Assembly: GCA_035041965.1 (NCBI GenBank)
Contig: JAPYMA010001170.1
Coordinates: forward strand, 1-64,000
Direction: 5' to 3'
DNA: 64,000 bases
Source of the DNA: Anisakis pegreffii
Lineage: Eukaryota > Nematoda > Chromadorea > Rhabditida > Anisakidae
Part shown: positions 10,711 to 24,835 of the stretch, piece after piece
Numbering within the stretch: the stretch's first letter is position 1
How the letters are laid out: the number at the start of each line of letters is the position of its first letter
Notes under the pieces: model-generated
What the model saw: only the letters and a program-made list of their open reading frames with translations
Databases searched by the model: none
What the model was told of the DNA's origin: nothing
Program-made: the position numbers and the translations under genes

Positions 10711-13700
10711 CTACACCTTATCAGCAACACCGAATGAAACAACATCAAAACGTTTGTCAACTTCCTGAAATGACGAATAACTGTCGATATTTAAAATCTC
10801 GTGAAAAGAGTAAAAAAGGGAATCGGAATGCGAAGAAAACAAATGAAACTGACGTGGAAATTTGCATAAAATAAAATTTATCATTAATGCAAACTACAAA
10901 ACAACGAACCTCACTCGAAACTGAGCAATAATTTGCAATTAATCGAACAAAATTGATGATGTTCAATGATGGAAATGATTTTTGAATGTTTTTGCTCGAT
11001 AAAATCAATGAATTGACGAAGATCACAGCCATCGATATGAAATCATCGAGCGCGTTGAATTGTCTCAGTGTGCACGCAACACCAGCCGAAAATGCGTGTA
11101 CATCAGTGCAATCTGATCGTTTCGTCGCTGCAATTGCAACCACTTCTTCATTATTCTCGTCGCTGATTAATCAGTTATAAAGAATAATTCAAAATGAATT
11201 AATTTGTTCGCAAAATACCGTTAAATTTTGGTATTGCCGTTAATAGAAGTGTGAAGAGCAACTGCACAGTCAACTGAGGTGTCTCTCGTTTCATATATAT
11301 CTGAAACGGATTCATTCTATCAACCCAATGCAACCAACAGACATACGGCATCGCTTAAAATAATGAAAGTTGAACCAATCAAATGATATTCGTTCGAAAC
11401 ATCCGAATTACCAATCGGAACTATTGAATAATGATGGTAAATATACAACGATGAAACTGATATGAAATAATTATGACAACAATGATAACCACGGTCATGG
11501 TGATAACGATGAATCAAGAATCAACAATAACCTTATGTAGAGGATTCGTGATCGCACACCTTTGCAGCAATTCGCTTAATTCAACCATCAATTCACCATC
11601 GTCCAGTTTTGCATTTCCACTGCGTAAATCATTCAACACACTTCTGGATTCATCATCAAATTATGCGATTATCAGTATTCTTATCAGAACTACTGATATG
11701 ATGGAAACAATTGCAAAATAAATGCTAAGAACAAGAGAGATTACTCATTAAGATTGGCCACTGCACTGAATATGTTCTGTGCACGACACATCACCGTTGT
11801 TTTTGTCACGAAACAAATCTGCTGACGAATCAATTGCAATTGACCGATCTGAAGTCAAAGCTTTCACTCATTCGATTCAGAACCTCTCAACATTCGTGAT
11901 CATATCAATTTCATCGGAACATCACGCACAACGACTACCATCTATCGCCACCATAATATCAGCCTCCAAGGTCAGCCTCTCTGGCGGCGATGTGTAAAAG
12001 CAGTTTCAGTTGAACCAGCGACTAAGCTCAATTCAGTCCTGATTTTTGATAGTTATTGCAAATCCACAATTGCGATGTGGGTTTCACAAGTGGGCGAAAT
12101 TAAACCAAATGCATCGAAAGCTTGCCGCACCAAAGCGACGTTCAAAATCATAAGTGATCATGAAATCTCAGCGCCGTGGTTTATTTTCCGTTGAATTACA
12201 TACGAAGAACTTCCGAATCGTGATATGATCACATCAGTCAGATACACTTGCAAAGAGCACTAAATGACCTTCGATAAGGTGACGATGAAAGGCGATGAAA
12301 TCGGTGCGATACGAGCATAAGCCACGTCGAACGCCTTCGACGACATCGACTTTTGGTGTTTCGATAACTTGTAATCATTCAGCAATACACTCAGATCCGA
12401 TAACGCCGCTTCGTGGTTCGATTGTAATTTTTTCGTTTGATTCACAAACGCTTCCAGTTGCTTTATCACACACAAACAGCTGATTCGATCCAACGCCGCA
12501 AGCGCCAATGGTGATAATGCTTCCTGAAAATTTACTATTCCCGTAACCTGGAATTGAAATTTGAAATTTTTTCTCACATATCCTGAAATGGAAAAAATTT
12601 CTCGTCCGCATTCCGTCGTTCGATAGTTTTATCCGCTAGTTGGGTGTTTTGGAATTCTGTTGGTACACTTTTAAAGATCGCACAGTCCTATACAGATGCT
12701 AGTACATTCAACGTTTACACGTCAAATATAGTAGTAGAATAATAAAGGAATGCTATAAGTATAAAGTAATAACGATAATAATGATAACGAACATGTATCG
12801 CATTGAATGAATCTGATGAGAGCAGTATTTTCTTCGTTTTCGTATCCATCCAAACACGTTTCGAGTGCTCGTAATTCGTACTGCTACAAGATTTTCGTTA
12901 CTTTACACCTTCACATTAATTATTCATTCTTTCAAACTGTTCATATGGTCAACCCGAGTTCCTTGATTATCAATAGTTTCGACATTATTTATAAGTATTT
13001 TTGAACAAAACTGATTCAAGAAGGAAGTACATGAATATTGTTGTAAAGTCGATCGAATCTTACTGAAACGAACCGTGGATCTGAGGCTTCCATGATGAGA
13101 TCATGTAATCTCCTTAATGGTGTCAAAACATTACCAATTTTCGGTGTTCGCGGAATAGGCACTGATTTTGTCTGATACATACTCTCCTCGTCGGTTATCT
13201 GTTATTTACAGCATTGATGATGAAATGGTTCAATTTGATGATAATTTGTTGGAAAATTCGCGAGTATCATCAAAATGTGACAATGTTATACCACAAGGGA
13301 AATCATTTTTTGAAAAGGAACAGTAAATAGAATCAATATCAAAAATCGAAGTGTAATAATAATAAGAATAAGAAGCAATACTGAAGTAATAATAAGAATG
13401 TCCGAAATCTAACGGTATGCTTGAAGAAGGTATTCGATTCCTGCTCCAACATATACCCAATCACTCGTGCCATTTCATTATGCCAAACGGCCGCTCCATT
13501 GATTGAGATATACTCACACATATACAAAAAAGCGTTTCTGAATCGAGAGAATTGTGGCTTCAACATCGTCAATACGGCATTCAGTACACCTGATGTTGAT
13601 AATTCTGCATGCAAATCTGCTGATATCTGCGTTACCAATTCTCTAAAACAAGTCATTTTCTTTTCTTTCTGGCGTTTCGCATATTGGTTCTGTCAAATTC

Positions 13701-16700
13701 AATAGTCGGATTCTTGTTCAGCTAGACTCATTCACAAATTTCGAACGATATGGGTCTCACCGCTTAACTTTTCAACAGTCTGTACCATCTAATTCAATTG
13801 GATATTGCAAAAAGCACCGATGAAAACATACCGTTTAATGCCATCTAACAACAGTCTGGACGGATCGATGCGCAGCGAACCAATCCAAGTGAGTTTCATC
13901 GTTGATATGCCCAGCGATAACTTCGAGATCGAATACGTTATCTCGGCCAATTGCAACCTTCGCTCATCATCCACCAGTTGCCTTATCGCCATCTTATTTA
14001 TTGTACACCCGATCCTTCTCTCTAACAAATCAACCAACTTTTCAAGTAACGAGAAGAGTGCACGAGGAATCGCCTATAATTATCATTCGTTTGATAATCA
14101 TTACTGACAACATCGACTGATCTATAATAACAATAATATGATAGCAATGGCAACGTAATAATAATAATAAATGAATCGATAACCTGTAAAATGCGTCGCA
14201 ACCGTTTCTCCAACTGTTTCGAGTAGCACAACGAAATCGCCGATATTCTATCGTTATTCTCAATTCGACTCAGCGTTCTACCAATCGACGACGAAAGCTT
14301 CACGAATATCGAACGCACTGACAACGGATCCTTTTCGATCATTCCTTCCAACTCATTTGTCCATCTTCAATCGTCATCATTATCATACAATAAATTACAA
14401 AACATTTCATTTCGAATCAGTCTGAATCTGAAGCAAAGACTCACTGGTCAATAATAGTCCAAGCATACGATAAATCGGCGACATTCTCAATACCAGACAG
14501 AATGTTCTCGTTCAGTTCACTCAAATATGAAAGTTTATCGAGTAATATGGATATATTTTGCAGATACTGATTGATCGTCAAGTTGCCACACAGATCGTGA
14601 ATATCACTCACCTTTATCAATATTATTGTTATATCACTGTACAGTGTCACTTTTACCAGAATCATGCAGAAAATAAAACATAACGAAGCGATAATAATCC
14701 ACGAATGAACCTGTTCAATTCTTCTTTTTAAATGCTCAATTACGTGCGACGAATCATTTGAAGATATATCCAATTCGTTCACTGTTTTTTGTAGAATATA
14801 CAGCCAATTTTGTAGTTTTACTGAAATAATTAAAATATCAACATATTACTTACAATAATAACAATAATAAATTACTATTGATAATAATCACATCAACACT
14901 AACGATTCTTTTTAATTTTTTGCAGTGGGACATCCTCAGAGAATAACGCAGCCATCTGACCAATGTGCGCACTAAGATCACTTTTTATTTCTTCGATTTT
15001 CGTCGACTTCGTCAATAAAACTTCACGATATAACTGGAATGAAATCGAATCAAGTCAAATCCACATAAATAAATATTCCATCGCCAATATTGTCAAATAA
15101 TCAACTATCAATATTTCAAGATCATTACGAAACCTATCTCTGCTTTCCAAAAGCTCCATAAATCAACAACCAGATGAACATTTTGCAACAAAAAAACAAT
15201 ATTCCAGAAGCGTAACCTAAACTCGCCAACTTCAAGAAGCCAATCGAAGTGCTATGAAAATAGCAGCAACACCAACAAAAATTGAACCAAATGTAAATTG
15301 AATCGATTCACATACCTCCTTAAAAGCATATTCAAATGAAGCGATATTCAGAAGAATCTCGAACAGCTGATTACTCGATAATCCCATCTGTGCACAAACT
15401 GTATCGTATAACTGTATCGCTCTCTTACAATTCTTATTATTCACTCGATCTAAAATCGCATTATTCCAATCGTCATCACATCAAACAAACCAATCAACAA
15501 CGAGAATAATGAAGTGAAAATATCCAAAACCTAATGGCTGAACCATAAACGAATAACAATAAATCGTTATTCATGTTGCATTAACCTAGCAACTATGACA
15601 ACTCTCACTGAACAGCTACAATTTGGCCTATCGCTGCTGCTGCTGGAAGTTCGATAAACGGCAACAAAAACTAATTCAGGAAGTTGATTACGAACTGCTG
15701 GGATCGAATAATTCTACCGCACCATTTTGACGAAGATCTATTGAAATTGGGACAAGGGACCAACAAAAAACTCAAACAAATAATCTGTGGAGAAGCCAAT
15801 TAAATCCAACGAATAATGCATAATTCTCAAATAAAACGACAGCAATCGCACGTGCAACTCCTCAAAAATTCAAAAAACAAAACAATTTACACGAATGTAA
15901 TGCGATCCATCTGAAATGTTGATTCGCATCCGCAATAATCGACGTATACGAACACAGATCGTTAACGTTCAGATTCGATGACTGCTTCAAATTGATTGAC
16001 TTCAGCTCGACTCCGTGCTCCTGTGCTAACTCCTTCACCACCGGCACTGATAAAGTTTGTTGCAATGCTTGACTTGCTGCCTTATACCCATCCCATGCTT
16101 CCACAACATTTATTAACATTCCCATATATACTGAGACCACCTTCAATTACTTTTATTATCATTGACTGTGTTATTATCAATATAAATATCATTATGACTA
16201 CAACTTCACTTGATATTTTCATCGGTAATCGTCACGTCAAAAGAACAACCATGATATTAACAGCGATCATAACAACGAACATAACAATGGTATCAATGAT
16301 TATCAGTGACTTACCCAATTGTCAGTGAAATAAATATCGATGATCTGTCGCATGATGATAAAATTAGACTGAAGAATGGACGGTGCAAAGAATAAACAAA
16401 CAGTCAAAACGGCACGTTGTGATCGCGATATGGTACGACTCTCGTATCCACTTTTGCTCAGTATATATTCGTTCTGAATTCATGTTTCTGTATATTCACA
16501 AATCAAATAAACTTTGTTGAATACACTGAATATCACTGAATGCAAACTTCTCAAACGCTATCAGAAAACTAATTAAGACCAATAGACTACAACGAAGATA
16601 TCAAGACACCAACAGACTACCAATAGACTATTTAATATCGCTCCAAAACCTGAATGGGAAAATAAAGAGTACAAATGAAATAATCGAACAACCTCTTCTG

Positions 16701-18648
16701 GAAATAATCCATCACTTCGCAACATCGTTATTATTTTACTGACGAATGTCTCCTTGATTGGTAATCTCCTCAAATATTGATCCAATTACAAATTACTCTT
16801 TCATTCAACACTCAAAAATTCCTACCATTCAAACATTTCGAAATTATCATTCAAAAACATTTTTATTCGTGCGACTGAGGTTAAAACCAACAGTTCAGAA
16901 ACTAAGAAATCAATAAGACCAATTAAAAATGAATACTTGAATAGAATTTGTGGATCTGTCGATGATGCTTTCAGTACATCCACCAATAAATCGAATCGTT
17001 CATTACTTGATGGACTGAAATATTCGCAAAAAACGATACTATTAGATATACTATTACTATTTCGTATCAGTCATCACTATTACCACTACTATTATTTTTA
17101 CTATTATTGCCACCACGTTGCTATTATCATCATAACTGATTGATACCACTATCTGATTCTTTGAAGACGTTGATAAAATCATGAGACAGGTAATAAATAT
17201 TCACCAAAATATTCAAAACATTATAATGAAAAAATGAACCGACTTGCTTCGATAATGAGCAACGAATAGACGTTGTCTTACTAAGTTGTCAAGATTCTCG
17301 TGTATTGCCAGCAATATCACACCTGTTATATACAGCGTTTCCACCTGACATTCATGTCTTATTATTAGATATCAATATTATATTCATTACTATACCACAA
17401 ATAACACTTATTATCATACTTATCATTACTATTATTATTATCATTACCTTCAACTGCCTTTGTAAAAGTGCACTAGGCGATAATCGCACAGAGGGCGGTA
17501 TCGTTTCAGACGAGTTGTCACGATCGGCGACACTGTAAAAATCAGATTAACTGCTGGATATTCAGACGTTTGAATGAAATACATCAGAAAGCGTACAGTA
17601 TACAGCATACAGTATACATCCAGTACTTGATACAATACATGTTACAGTATACCGCATACACTGCGATATACCGTTACAGCACATTTCACAATATACCGTA
17701 TACGTTAAAGTATAACGTCGCAATACACGTTACAGTATACCGTATGTACTGACTATGAGTAAAATAAAAAATATATGTGGAAATATTGCGCACTGTAAGA
17801 AGTCATTATCATAACATCGGCTGGTTGAAATCCATCGTAAATATTCTCAAATGCAATAACACATAATAATCATAAATGAATAAACAACAAAATAATGATA
17901 ACAATAAAATAATAATAATAATAATAACTAATAATATTAATAATAAGAGAACCACATGCAATAGCCCACTCGATGATATCAGCAAAGAAATGAGCCAACG
18001 CATCGAAAAGAGCACCGAATCGTTTGATAACCTTATCGAATGTGAAGAAGAATTCATCCTCAAGTTGTGCACCTTCCTTAAATCTTTTCATTACATCAAA
18101 AGATCTCCTCTATTCATTGTGACCATAATACTAATTATATCTAATGCTAAACAATCGCATAAGCAAACCAAATTTGACCAGTAACATCACTCTCTGTAAT
18201 TGTTCCCAATTAAATTCATCACTTTTAAACGTTGCCCCAAAAAGGTTTCAGATTGATTTTGTTGTCGTTCATTAATTGAAAGCATCCATAGAATATTTCC
18301 TTGAAATATTCCGATATCCTTTCGTCTCCTAATTACACAATTCAAATAAACTTTATCTTTTCCTAATGAGCAAGCAATTCAACGAACGAATAATTTACAG
18401 AACCATTCGAACGCCAATTCACTCACCTCATTCGAATCAATGAATTTATCGACGACTGATAAATCGTCAAAATATGAAAAATCGAAAATCAATGGTTTGA
18501 ATCGACTCGACGACGGATTAACGAAATCATCGGGGACTTGATCGGACAAACGTTGTATCTCAGCAATAATCGAATGTCCTTGCTCCAACAACTCTTTCAG
18601 GGAATCGCTATCGATATCATCTATCGATAACAAATCCATTCCTCGCAT
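10711..18648 (-). CDS. WASHC5: Strumpellin, WASH complex subunit 5
   Basis: Strumpellin is a core subunit of the WASH complex, which drives Arp2/3 actin assembly on endosomes. Exons, all in phase: 18648-18427, 18076-17970, 17532-17448, 17344-17244, 17014-16937, 16768-16693, 16440-16315, 16140-15891, 15449-15316, 15033-14904, 14820-14711, 14611-14445, 14364-14184, 14037-13832, 13642-13414, 13198-13064, 12880-12793, 12534-12313, 12120-12068, 11978-11939, 11848-11788, 11643-11532, 11300-11219, 11127-10910, then 10764-10711. This gives 1,088 residues, against about 1,159 in human. Family landmarks in order are IFDFSYF (N-terminus), LPIKETF...[54 protein letters not shown] and LELSELLQ-like/ITNPLHK near the C-terminus. 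Exons 2 and 18-21 have weaker splice sites. The last exon could instead start at 10848 in the same frame. Confidence 0.9.
17585..17755. repeat. Minisatellite of GTATAC/ACAGTATACCGTATA-like units in a strumpellin intron
   Basis: Short near-palindromic words built on CAGTATAC, CCGTATAC and GTTACAGTATACCGTATG recur about every 15-40 bp just upstream (gene sense) of the strumpellin exon at 17532-17448. It has no coding role: it falls in the intron between exons 2 and 3. Confidence 0.7.
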
Positions 18649-19492
18649 TCAACAAACCAACCCCTCTTCTTTATCCTTCTGTAATCCTTATTGAATCTCA
18701 CTCCTATACCCTAACATGAAACCATTCATTCAATTCACATCATTTACATCCACGCTTCATGAACATACCTTCCACCCAAAACCGATGTAAATCCACGCAA
18801 AAATCCTTACCATCAATGAAATCTTAAACATCCCTGAACCGACCTTACTAATCTTAGAATATCCCTAAACACAAGTGTCTAGTCACCATCCCCAAATGTC
18901 ACCAATACACCAGTCTCCATAAGATATCCCATACTAAACACTACTATTCCCCAAATGCCGAACGATACCACATTTATATCCTCTCTGATAAACCTAATCA
19001 GCCAGATTATAATTGATCATATATGCTACTTTGTAATAAAACAAACGGCAAAATTACGAAACATCGATTTTATTTTCAATCCATATCAATATGTTAATAC
19101 AATCAGTTCAATGAACTTTTTCCACCAATCAAAATGAAAATCCACAATACGCTACACATCATCACTCTAAAACAATACCATCAGGCCTGTAGCCATATAC
19201 TGTCGGCTACGTCCCAACGTTTCTTCAATCCCGTAATACTCAATTGTCAAAACCTTGTCAAATTTCGAAACAAATTTTGTGAACAAACAAAACCACTGCC
19301 CCATTCTGAAATTAAGATCTGACTACGACCCAGATACAATTGCCACAAAAATGATTCAAATAATACTGGAAACAGTATGGGAGAGCAACTTGCGTATACA
19401 ACAATAACAATGAACATCTCATCAATGAAATTTATACAATAATTTACAAAACAATTAATCAAACGACCCATAAAACACAGAACAAATCAAAA
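18649..19492. other. Intergenic interval between CSN7 and WASHC5
   Basis: About 0.84 kb separates the CSN7 stop codon from the WASHC5 start codon on the same strand. I see no coding exon. The stretch should hold the CSN7 3' end and the WASHC5 promoter or trans-splice site, but no single site stands out. The spacing is long for a nematode operon but does not exclude one. Confidence 0.5.
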
Positions 19493-20744
19493 CTAAAGAT
19501 GTTTCCTTCCCCGTTGTGATTTCTGCCTTCGATAGTCTTTCACACCGATTCGTTGTTCATCATCATTATCTTGCATTGATTTGCGAATACGTCGTACCTC
19601 TTCCTCAATCTAAAATTAATCAAAAATTCCATTAGGTAACTTCACATGAATTCACTCAAGTAACTCAAGCAACATCACAAGAATCCATTCAAGCAACAAA
19701 AATTCCACTAAAACAGACGTTGATATCAAACAGCATCACCTTCTTTCAATCCGAAAGATAATACAGAACAATGCAGAATTTCTCCTTTTCGAATATTTAA
19801 CTGCAGATTCTAGATTGCAAAAACACCCATGAAAAGCGTAACTAACAATACAGTAAAAATCAAAACGACATCCTTAAACCAACCTTATTCTCATTGCCAA
19901 TAGCTTCACAGATCGCAGATTCAGCACTTGACGCGATATTCTTCAAATTATTTCCGACGTCCTCACAATCTTCAATCCACCTTTTCAATTTATTGATCAT
20001 CTCATTAATCTCCTCATCGCGTACATCTCGACTCACCCAGTTGTTTACTTCCAGTACACCTTCTTCGCTATTTACACGACCCTTTAACATTCTTCACTTT
20101 ATTCTCTAGAACGAATACGGATGTTAAGAATTACCTTTTAAAAGATACACATATACAAAAATTAATTTCACCTGTTTATAATTTTCACCAAAAATATTCA
20201 CAATCATACAACGAACCTGAATAATTCCCTTGTAGATAGCATTTATAAATAATAAGTGAAGATCAGAGACGTTATTCAAATACAACGATTGCATTGCATC
20301 TTTAATTGAGATGCACCGTTTGTGTTGATTACACAGTGATATTAAGGTTAACTGTCGTAACTTCTGCACCATTACATCGTTCAATTCGGGTATTTCATTT
20401 TTTAGTGCCGGCACATCACTGTATACGCCTTAAGCAATGATCAATTATTTTGCACTATAAGAAAACACTGGAATTGATGAAACCAAAATCGGTAAGAGGA
20501 ACTTACCATAAGCAAAAAGTTGTAGAAGCGTATAGAATTTAGCGTGTTTGGGTGAGTTCTTCAAGCTGATCACCTTGGCGTTATTCAACAATTCGCCGAA
20601 TGTGTATAAATCATCGGAGTTGATTGCATCATAAATACACCGTGATACTTCATCCAGATTCGATGCCTCATCAATCGACTTCAAGTATGCACTCACCATT
20701 TCGAGATGCACAAAACGATGAAGCAAATCTTTAACAATCTTCAT
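19493..20744 (-). CDS. COPS7: COP9 signalosome complex subunit 7 (PCI domain)
   Basis: CSN7 is a PCI-domain scaffold of the COP9 signalosome, which removes NEDD8 from cullin-RING ubiquitin ligases. Four in-phase exons are 20744-20507, 20428-20217, 20081-19884 and 19609-19493, giving 254 residues against about 264-275 in animal homologues. Recognisable stretches are LLQLFAYG then VYSD across the first junction, KLRQLTLISL, the AIYKGIIQ|GRV helix at the second junction, and the W-x-S-R-D-V-R-D-EE-I winged-helix segment in exon 3. The tail is short and basic, ending KSQRGRKHL. The first ATG in frame is 20744. Junction 1 uses GTAAGT and a CTTAAG acceptor; exon 3 uses an AAAG acceptor. It lies upstream of WASHC5 on the same strand. 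Confidence 0.9.
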
Positions 20745-21184
20745 TTTTAACAAAACATTAATTTACTGATTCGATCGCGTAGAATCATCTCGTTACGATC
20801 ATTTTTAATACAGTCTACCTGACGAGTCGGATAATCTTTACGAATCACACGGTATAAAAATTAAGAAATCTCGGATAATTTACAAACTATTCACTGCTAA
20901 AACAGCAACTTATCCAGATATCCGGCTATAACTAAACGAAATCGGCAAGCAGCATTTGCAAACAATTGAACGGATTACATCGCCAAAGTGTCACTTACCA
21001 GCCAGCCTTCAAACGCTCACAATCAGCACCTTTGCAATTGTGCATTAGAGTTCACACGAAAACGAAAGAATATCCGCTGAATTTTGAAAGTTATTTTGGT
21101 GTTGTAAATTAGTTCAGTGAACAATCGAGCAGCTGATTGATTCGACGAATGTATTACACAGAAATCAAATAAAATATTCAAATA

Positions 21185-21290
21185 ATTTCAACTTCGGAGA
21201 GAGATCTTAATTGTGGATTCATAATAGTTTTCATGCAATGCTACCAAGTGATTAGCACTGAATCGCTCAGCAATCACTGAAATCGCTAGG
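21185..21290. repeat. Dispersed repeat shared with 46283-46372
   Basis: TTTCAACTTCGGAGA, AATTGTG.ATTCATAA.AGTTTTC and GCACTGAATCGCTCAGCAATCAC appear here and at 46283-46372 in the same order and strand, with small indels. The 46-kb copy sits exactly at the left edge of the satellite array, so this may mark an old insertion or border sequence. Confidence 0.75.
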
Positions 21291-23723
21291 TTGATGATCG
21301 TGACCAGAATTTCGTAAAAATGGAAACCTTCTTGCGGTAATATCCTGAAATTTTTAAACACGAAAAACGATTTCAATGCAAGCAAGACTGCATAGATATG
21401 TGTGATTTTTTTTTGATGATTAACAAAAGAAAGACATTCGTGAAGCGGTAATCGGTTAAATTATATCCATTGAGTGGGAAGACTAACGGAAGCACTCTTG
21501 ATCGGATGGCTGAGTAACGTATGAAACCGAAAAAGACATTAAATGAAACATCTGAACATAAAACATACTAGAATCCTGAACCAAATTAGGACTGTACCCG
21601 GCCTAGGTTCGCGCAATGCAGAGCAACGAGGAATGCACAATGAAACAAAGGTTTTACCGGAAACGAATGAATTGCTAGGCAACATCCGATGCAGCGGAAC
21701 CTCTAGATTCTGAAAATCGTCATTCTGTTGGAAAATTCAGCGTACATGAGGAGATATAGCTACTTTCCTACACATATCTTAACTAGCGCATTGGCGCTTT
21801 GGTGACAATGAAAAACATTCATGGCGGTGACCACACCGTCGTTATTTTTTTCTCAATGAAACATCATGCATTTCAGCCAGAAAAATGCCATCAGAATTGT
21901 GGATCTACTAGCAATTAATTAGCACAGAAATGGTTGACTTATATGCTGTGAGGAGTATCACATTTGATGAACTCTATGCATGCATTGAAATTCAATGTTG
22001 CTTGACCAGTGCAAAACAATAGATGCGCAATACACACGTCATAACAATAGGTGCAGTATATCATAACAATAGTGACGTTCAATGTCCAATTCAAATAATC
22101 AGTACGTAATGCATTTCGATGCAATTGATATTGATTGATTTGAACTCTCGTACCGCAATTGTAACATTTCAATGCGTGTTGATGCGCGAGTTCAACTGAA
22201 CAAGACCTCGTTTTTTTTCTAATTGTGATTCCTCAGAATCCACAAACTCGTTCGTCATTGTTGCTAAGTTGTTGTTCATTTCGTAATTAATACGCAAATA
22301 CCATTTTACATTGATTCTTTAGTAATCTCGTTTAATAATGAAGTTTTCAAAACGTAATCATATTTGATACTGAAATCTTGATGGGACTATTCCGCATGAA
22401 AATATTTCCACATTGATCCGTTAACAATTTCATTCCGCTCATTTATTATAGCAGTATTTTATCCCCGTTCTGATATTTGATAACGTTTTATTTTATCCAT
22501 TATATTATATATTTTATCCATGTTCTCTCCCGTGTACATGCATGCTCACTTCACCGTGAAACTCTCCAACCATAGCAGTAAAGAAGTTTTGAGTTTCGCA
22601 CTGTAGGAAAGCAGAAAAACTGCTCAGGTCTATTAATCTTATTCACTTCGGAAGAAATCCATGCTGTGTCGTTCATTACCCATCCTAATCTACTCAATTT
22701 CAGTAATTGAGTGTTCAGGTGCTGACTACACCTCAGTGCTATTTCATTGCTGTCCTCGTGATAGTTCCGCTATCGTTTTCGATTGTTATCCTATTTTCAT
22801 CCACTATAATTTGTTGAACTTCAGATTCTTTCGAAGGAGAAAAAAAGTTTTTGAAATTAAAAAGAAAAACAGCAACAACAGCAGCAGCAACAGCCGGGTT
22901 TTTTTAAAACCTAAATAGTGAGTTCTTTGACTCCTTGTTTATTCTTTTTTAATCTTCAGTAATTCGATTATTTCTTCATACGAATCTTTTGCAATTTTAT
23001 TTTATTATGGTACATCTGAATTTCTCGCTGCTTCATTATTGTGGTATTTGCTGCATGATTTTCTCTGATATTCCTTTGCCACGTGCCATTATCCCTTGAC
23101 AGTACATAATTTACTAACTTTGCTTTAATTATCATTCAATTCATCAATGTTCTCAATGATGAAGCAAAACAGTGCTTGATTATAACTCAACTTCTTATCA
23201 CATGCGTTCATCATTAGGTCTATCCTGAGGTGATTTGGATGATTCTAAATGCGACTCTTTTCGATCAGTTCGTCTCAAATTAATTTTACAAGCGATTTTT
23301 TGGATAATATGAAAAAGAATGGCAAAAATATCGTGAAACCATCGCATAATTTTCGGAAGATTTCATCTCGAAATTAACACACTCTAACTGAAGAACTGGA
23401 AATGAGCAATCATGGAAATAAGAAAAAGCAGAAACATAAAAGTATTCTGGAATCGCTAAGAGTATCGTCGTTGTGATTTAGAATCTTGAAACATTTGCCT
23501 GTTACAACATCCTCACGATCAGTGAGTAACGCTTCAGAAAATCAGAACTCCTTGAAACAGATGTAATTCTCCACTCACCATACTCATATCTTCTCTTAAT
23601 TCGTCTTTCCACAATAAACTGCCGTCTGTCACTTTGCAAATCCTTTAATATCCGTTATGGATCATCAACGGACAGTCCGCCAAAACTCCTTGCTTTTGCC
23701 TCTTCATTCTACTATTATCTTTG

Positions 23724-23786
23724 AGAATCGCTATTGAAGAAATATCTTTGAGAATCGCTATTGAACAAATTTCTTTGAAAATGAAG
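23724..23786. repeat. Short tandem repeat, about 30-bp unit, two copies
   Basis: ATCTTTGAGAATCGCTATTGAA occurs twice in tandem, followed by a degenerate third start (TTTCTTTGAAAATG). It is a small local duplication with no evident function. Confidence 0.75.
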
Positions 23787-24333
23787 AATTGCGCGCAGTT
23801 TTCACGAGAAAAGAAAGCATAAGCAGTGAATGCATCATTAAGCAATGGCATAGAGGAAGATCTGAATTCTTAAAGTTTGAAATTGATTTATCTAACTAAG
23901 TGATAAATTGATTATGCGCACTATTTGAAAGGAATGACTCCAAACGCACACAAAAGCAACCATCATGCACGATCCAAAGCATATGCATGAACCCTTAAAC
24001 TGACGATATCATCAGTGATAACCTAGAACGTTGTCCTGAAGTAATTGATGCCTAATGATTATCCTATTCAATCATAATGCACGCTATCTGTCTTCTGATC
24101 TTACAGCTATCATCTTATGAGATCCATCCAGCCGTTGCATACAATATTTGCCAGAAAATGTGGAAAGGCTGTGAATGAACCTTACAAATCGCTTAAGTAA
24201 ATTCAAGAAACTGTCGGAAAAAAGTTTTATATTGTTGAGATCAGTAATACATGAATTTTGCCATGAAATTTTGCCTAAAGCAGCCGAAAACGTATTTGCG
24301 ATCCCGTTAGCATCCACTCCACCAATTCCAGAC

Positions 24334-24835
24334 TGATCTCGCAAGCTTCCAAATTATTCATGGCAATCCTAAATCCGCCCTGCTGATGATAATATTGAAT
24401 TTATACATCATTTGATTTGCTCAAAACAATTTATTCTTTATACAGTGATTTATCGTATGCTTCCGAAAGCTACCTGTTGAATGTGATCTCGAAGTCGCTC
24501 ACTCCACAAATTTCAGTAGAAAATATTCTAAAATTTTTGTAATTCGTGACAATACATGAGTATTGAATTTGCAGTGCACATGGCTTGAAAATTTCGAAAT
24601 TCTAAAGTGTTCCTTTTGAATTAGAGAATCTCGCTGTGATTTTTGACCGCAGCGATCGCAACAGCGCCTGTAAACACAAACCTGATCTCGCAAGCTTCCA
24701 AGTTATTCATGGCAATCTCCTATCCACTCTGCTGATGATGTTGTTGAAAATAGATCATTTGTTCTGCTCGAAACATTTTACCCTTTATCCAGTGAATTTA
24801 TCATATTCTTCTGAAAGGCATCTGCTGAAAACAGT
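24334..24835. repeat. Spaced duplication, units 24334-24480 and 24684-24835
   Basis: Both units begin GATCTCGCAAGCTTCCAA, continue through TTATTCATGGCAATC and CTGCTGATGAT, and end near CTG(T/C)TGAAA, about 350 bp apart. They are diverged and show no conserved reading frame. Confidence 0.75.

Noticed and set aside
12375..12611. Minus-strand frame overlapping strumpellin exon 18
   Set aside because: The alternative frame at 12534-12313 matches the strumpellin family and fits the phases on both sides.
13063..13073. An apparent 11-base intron after strumpellin exon 16
   Set aside because: It is far too short to be spliced; reading on to the GTAAGA donor after 13064 gives a phase-0 exon that joins correctly to 12880.
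22661..22915. Plus-strand frame with a leader-like N-terminus and a lysine/asparagine-rich tail
   Set aside because: It has no domain or in-phase partner, and the tail follows local low complexity; it cannot be told from chance.
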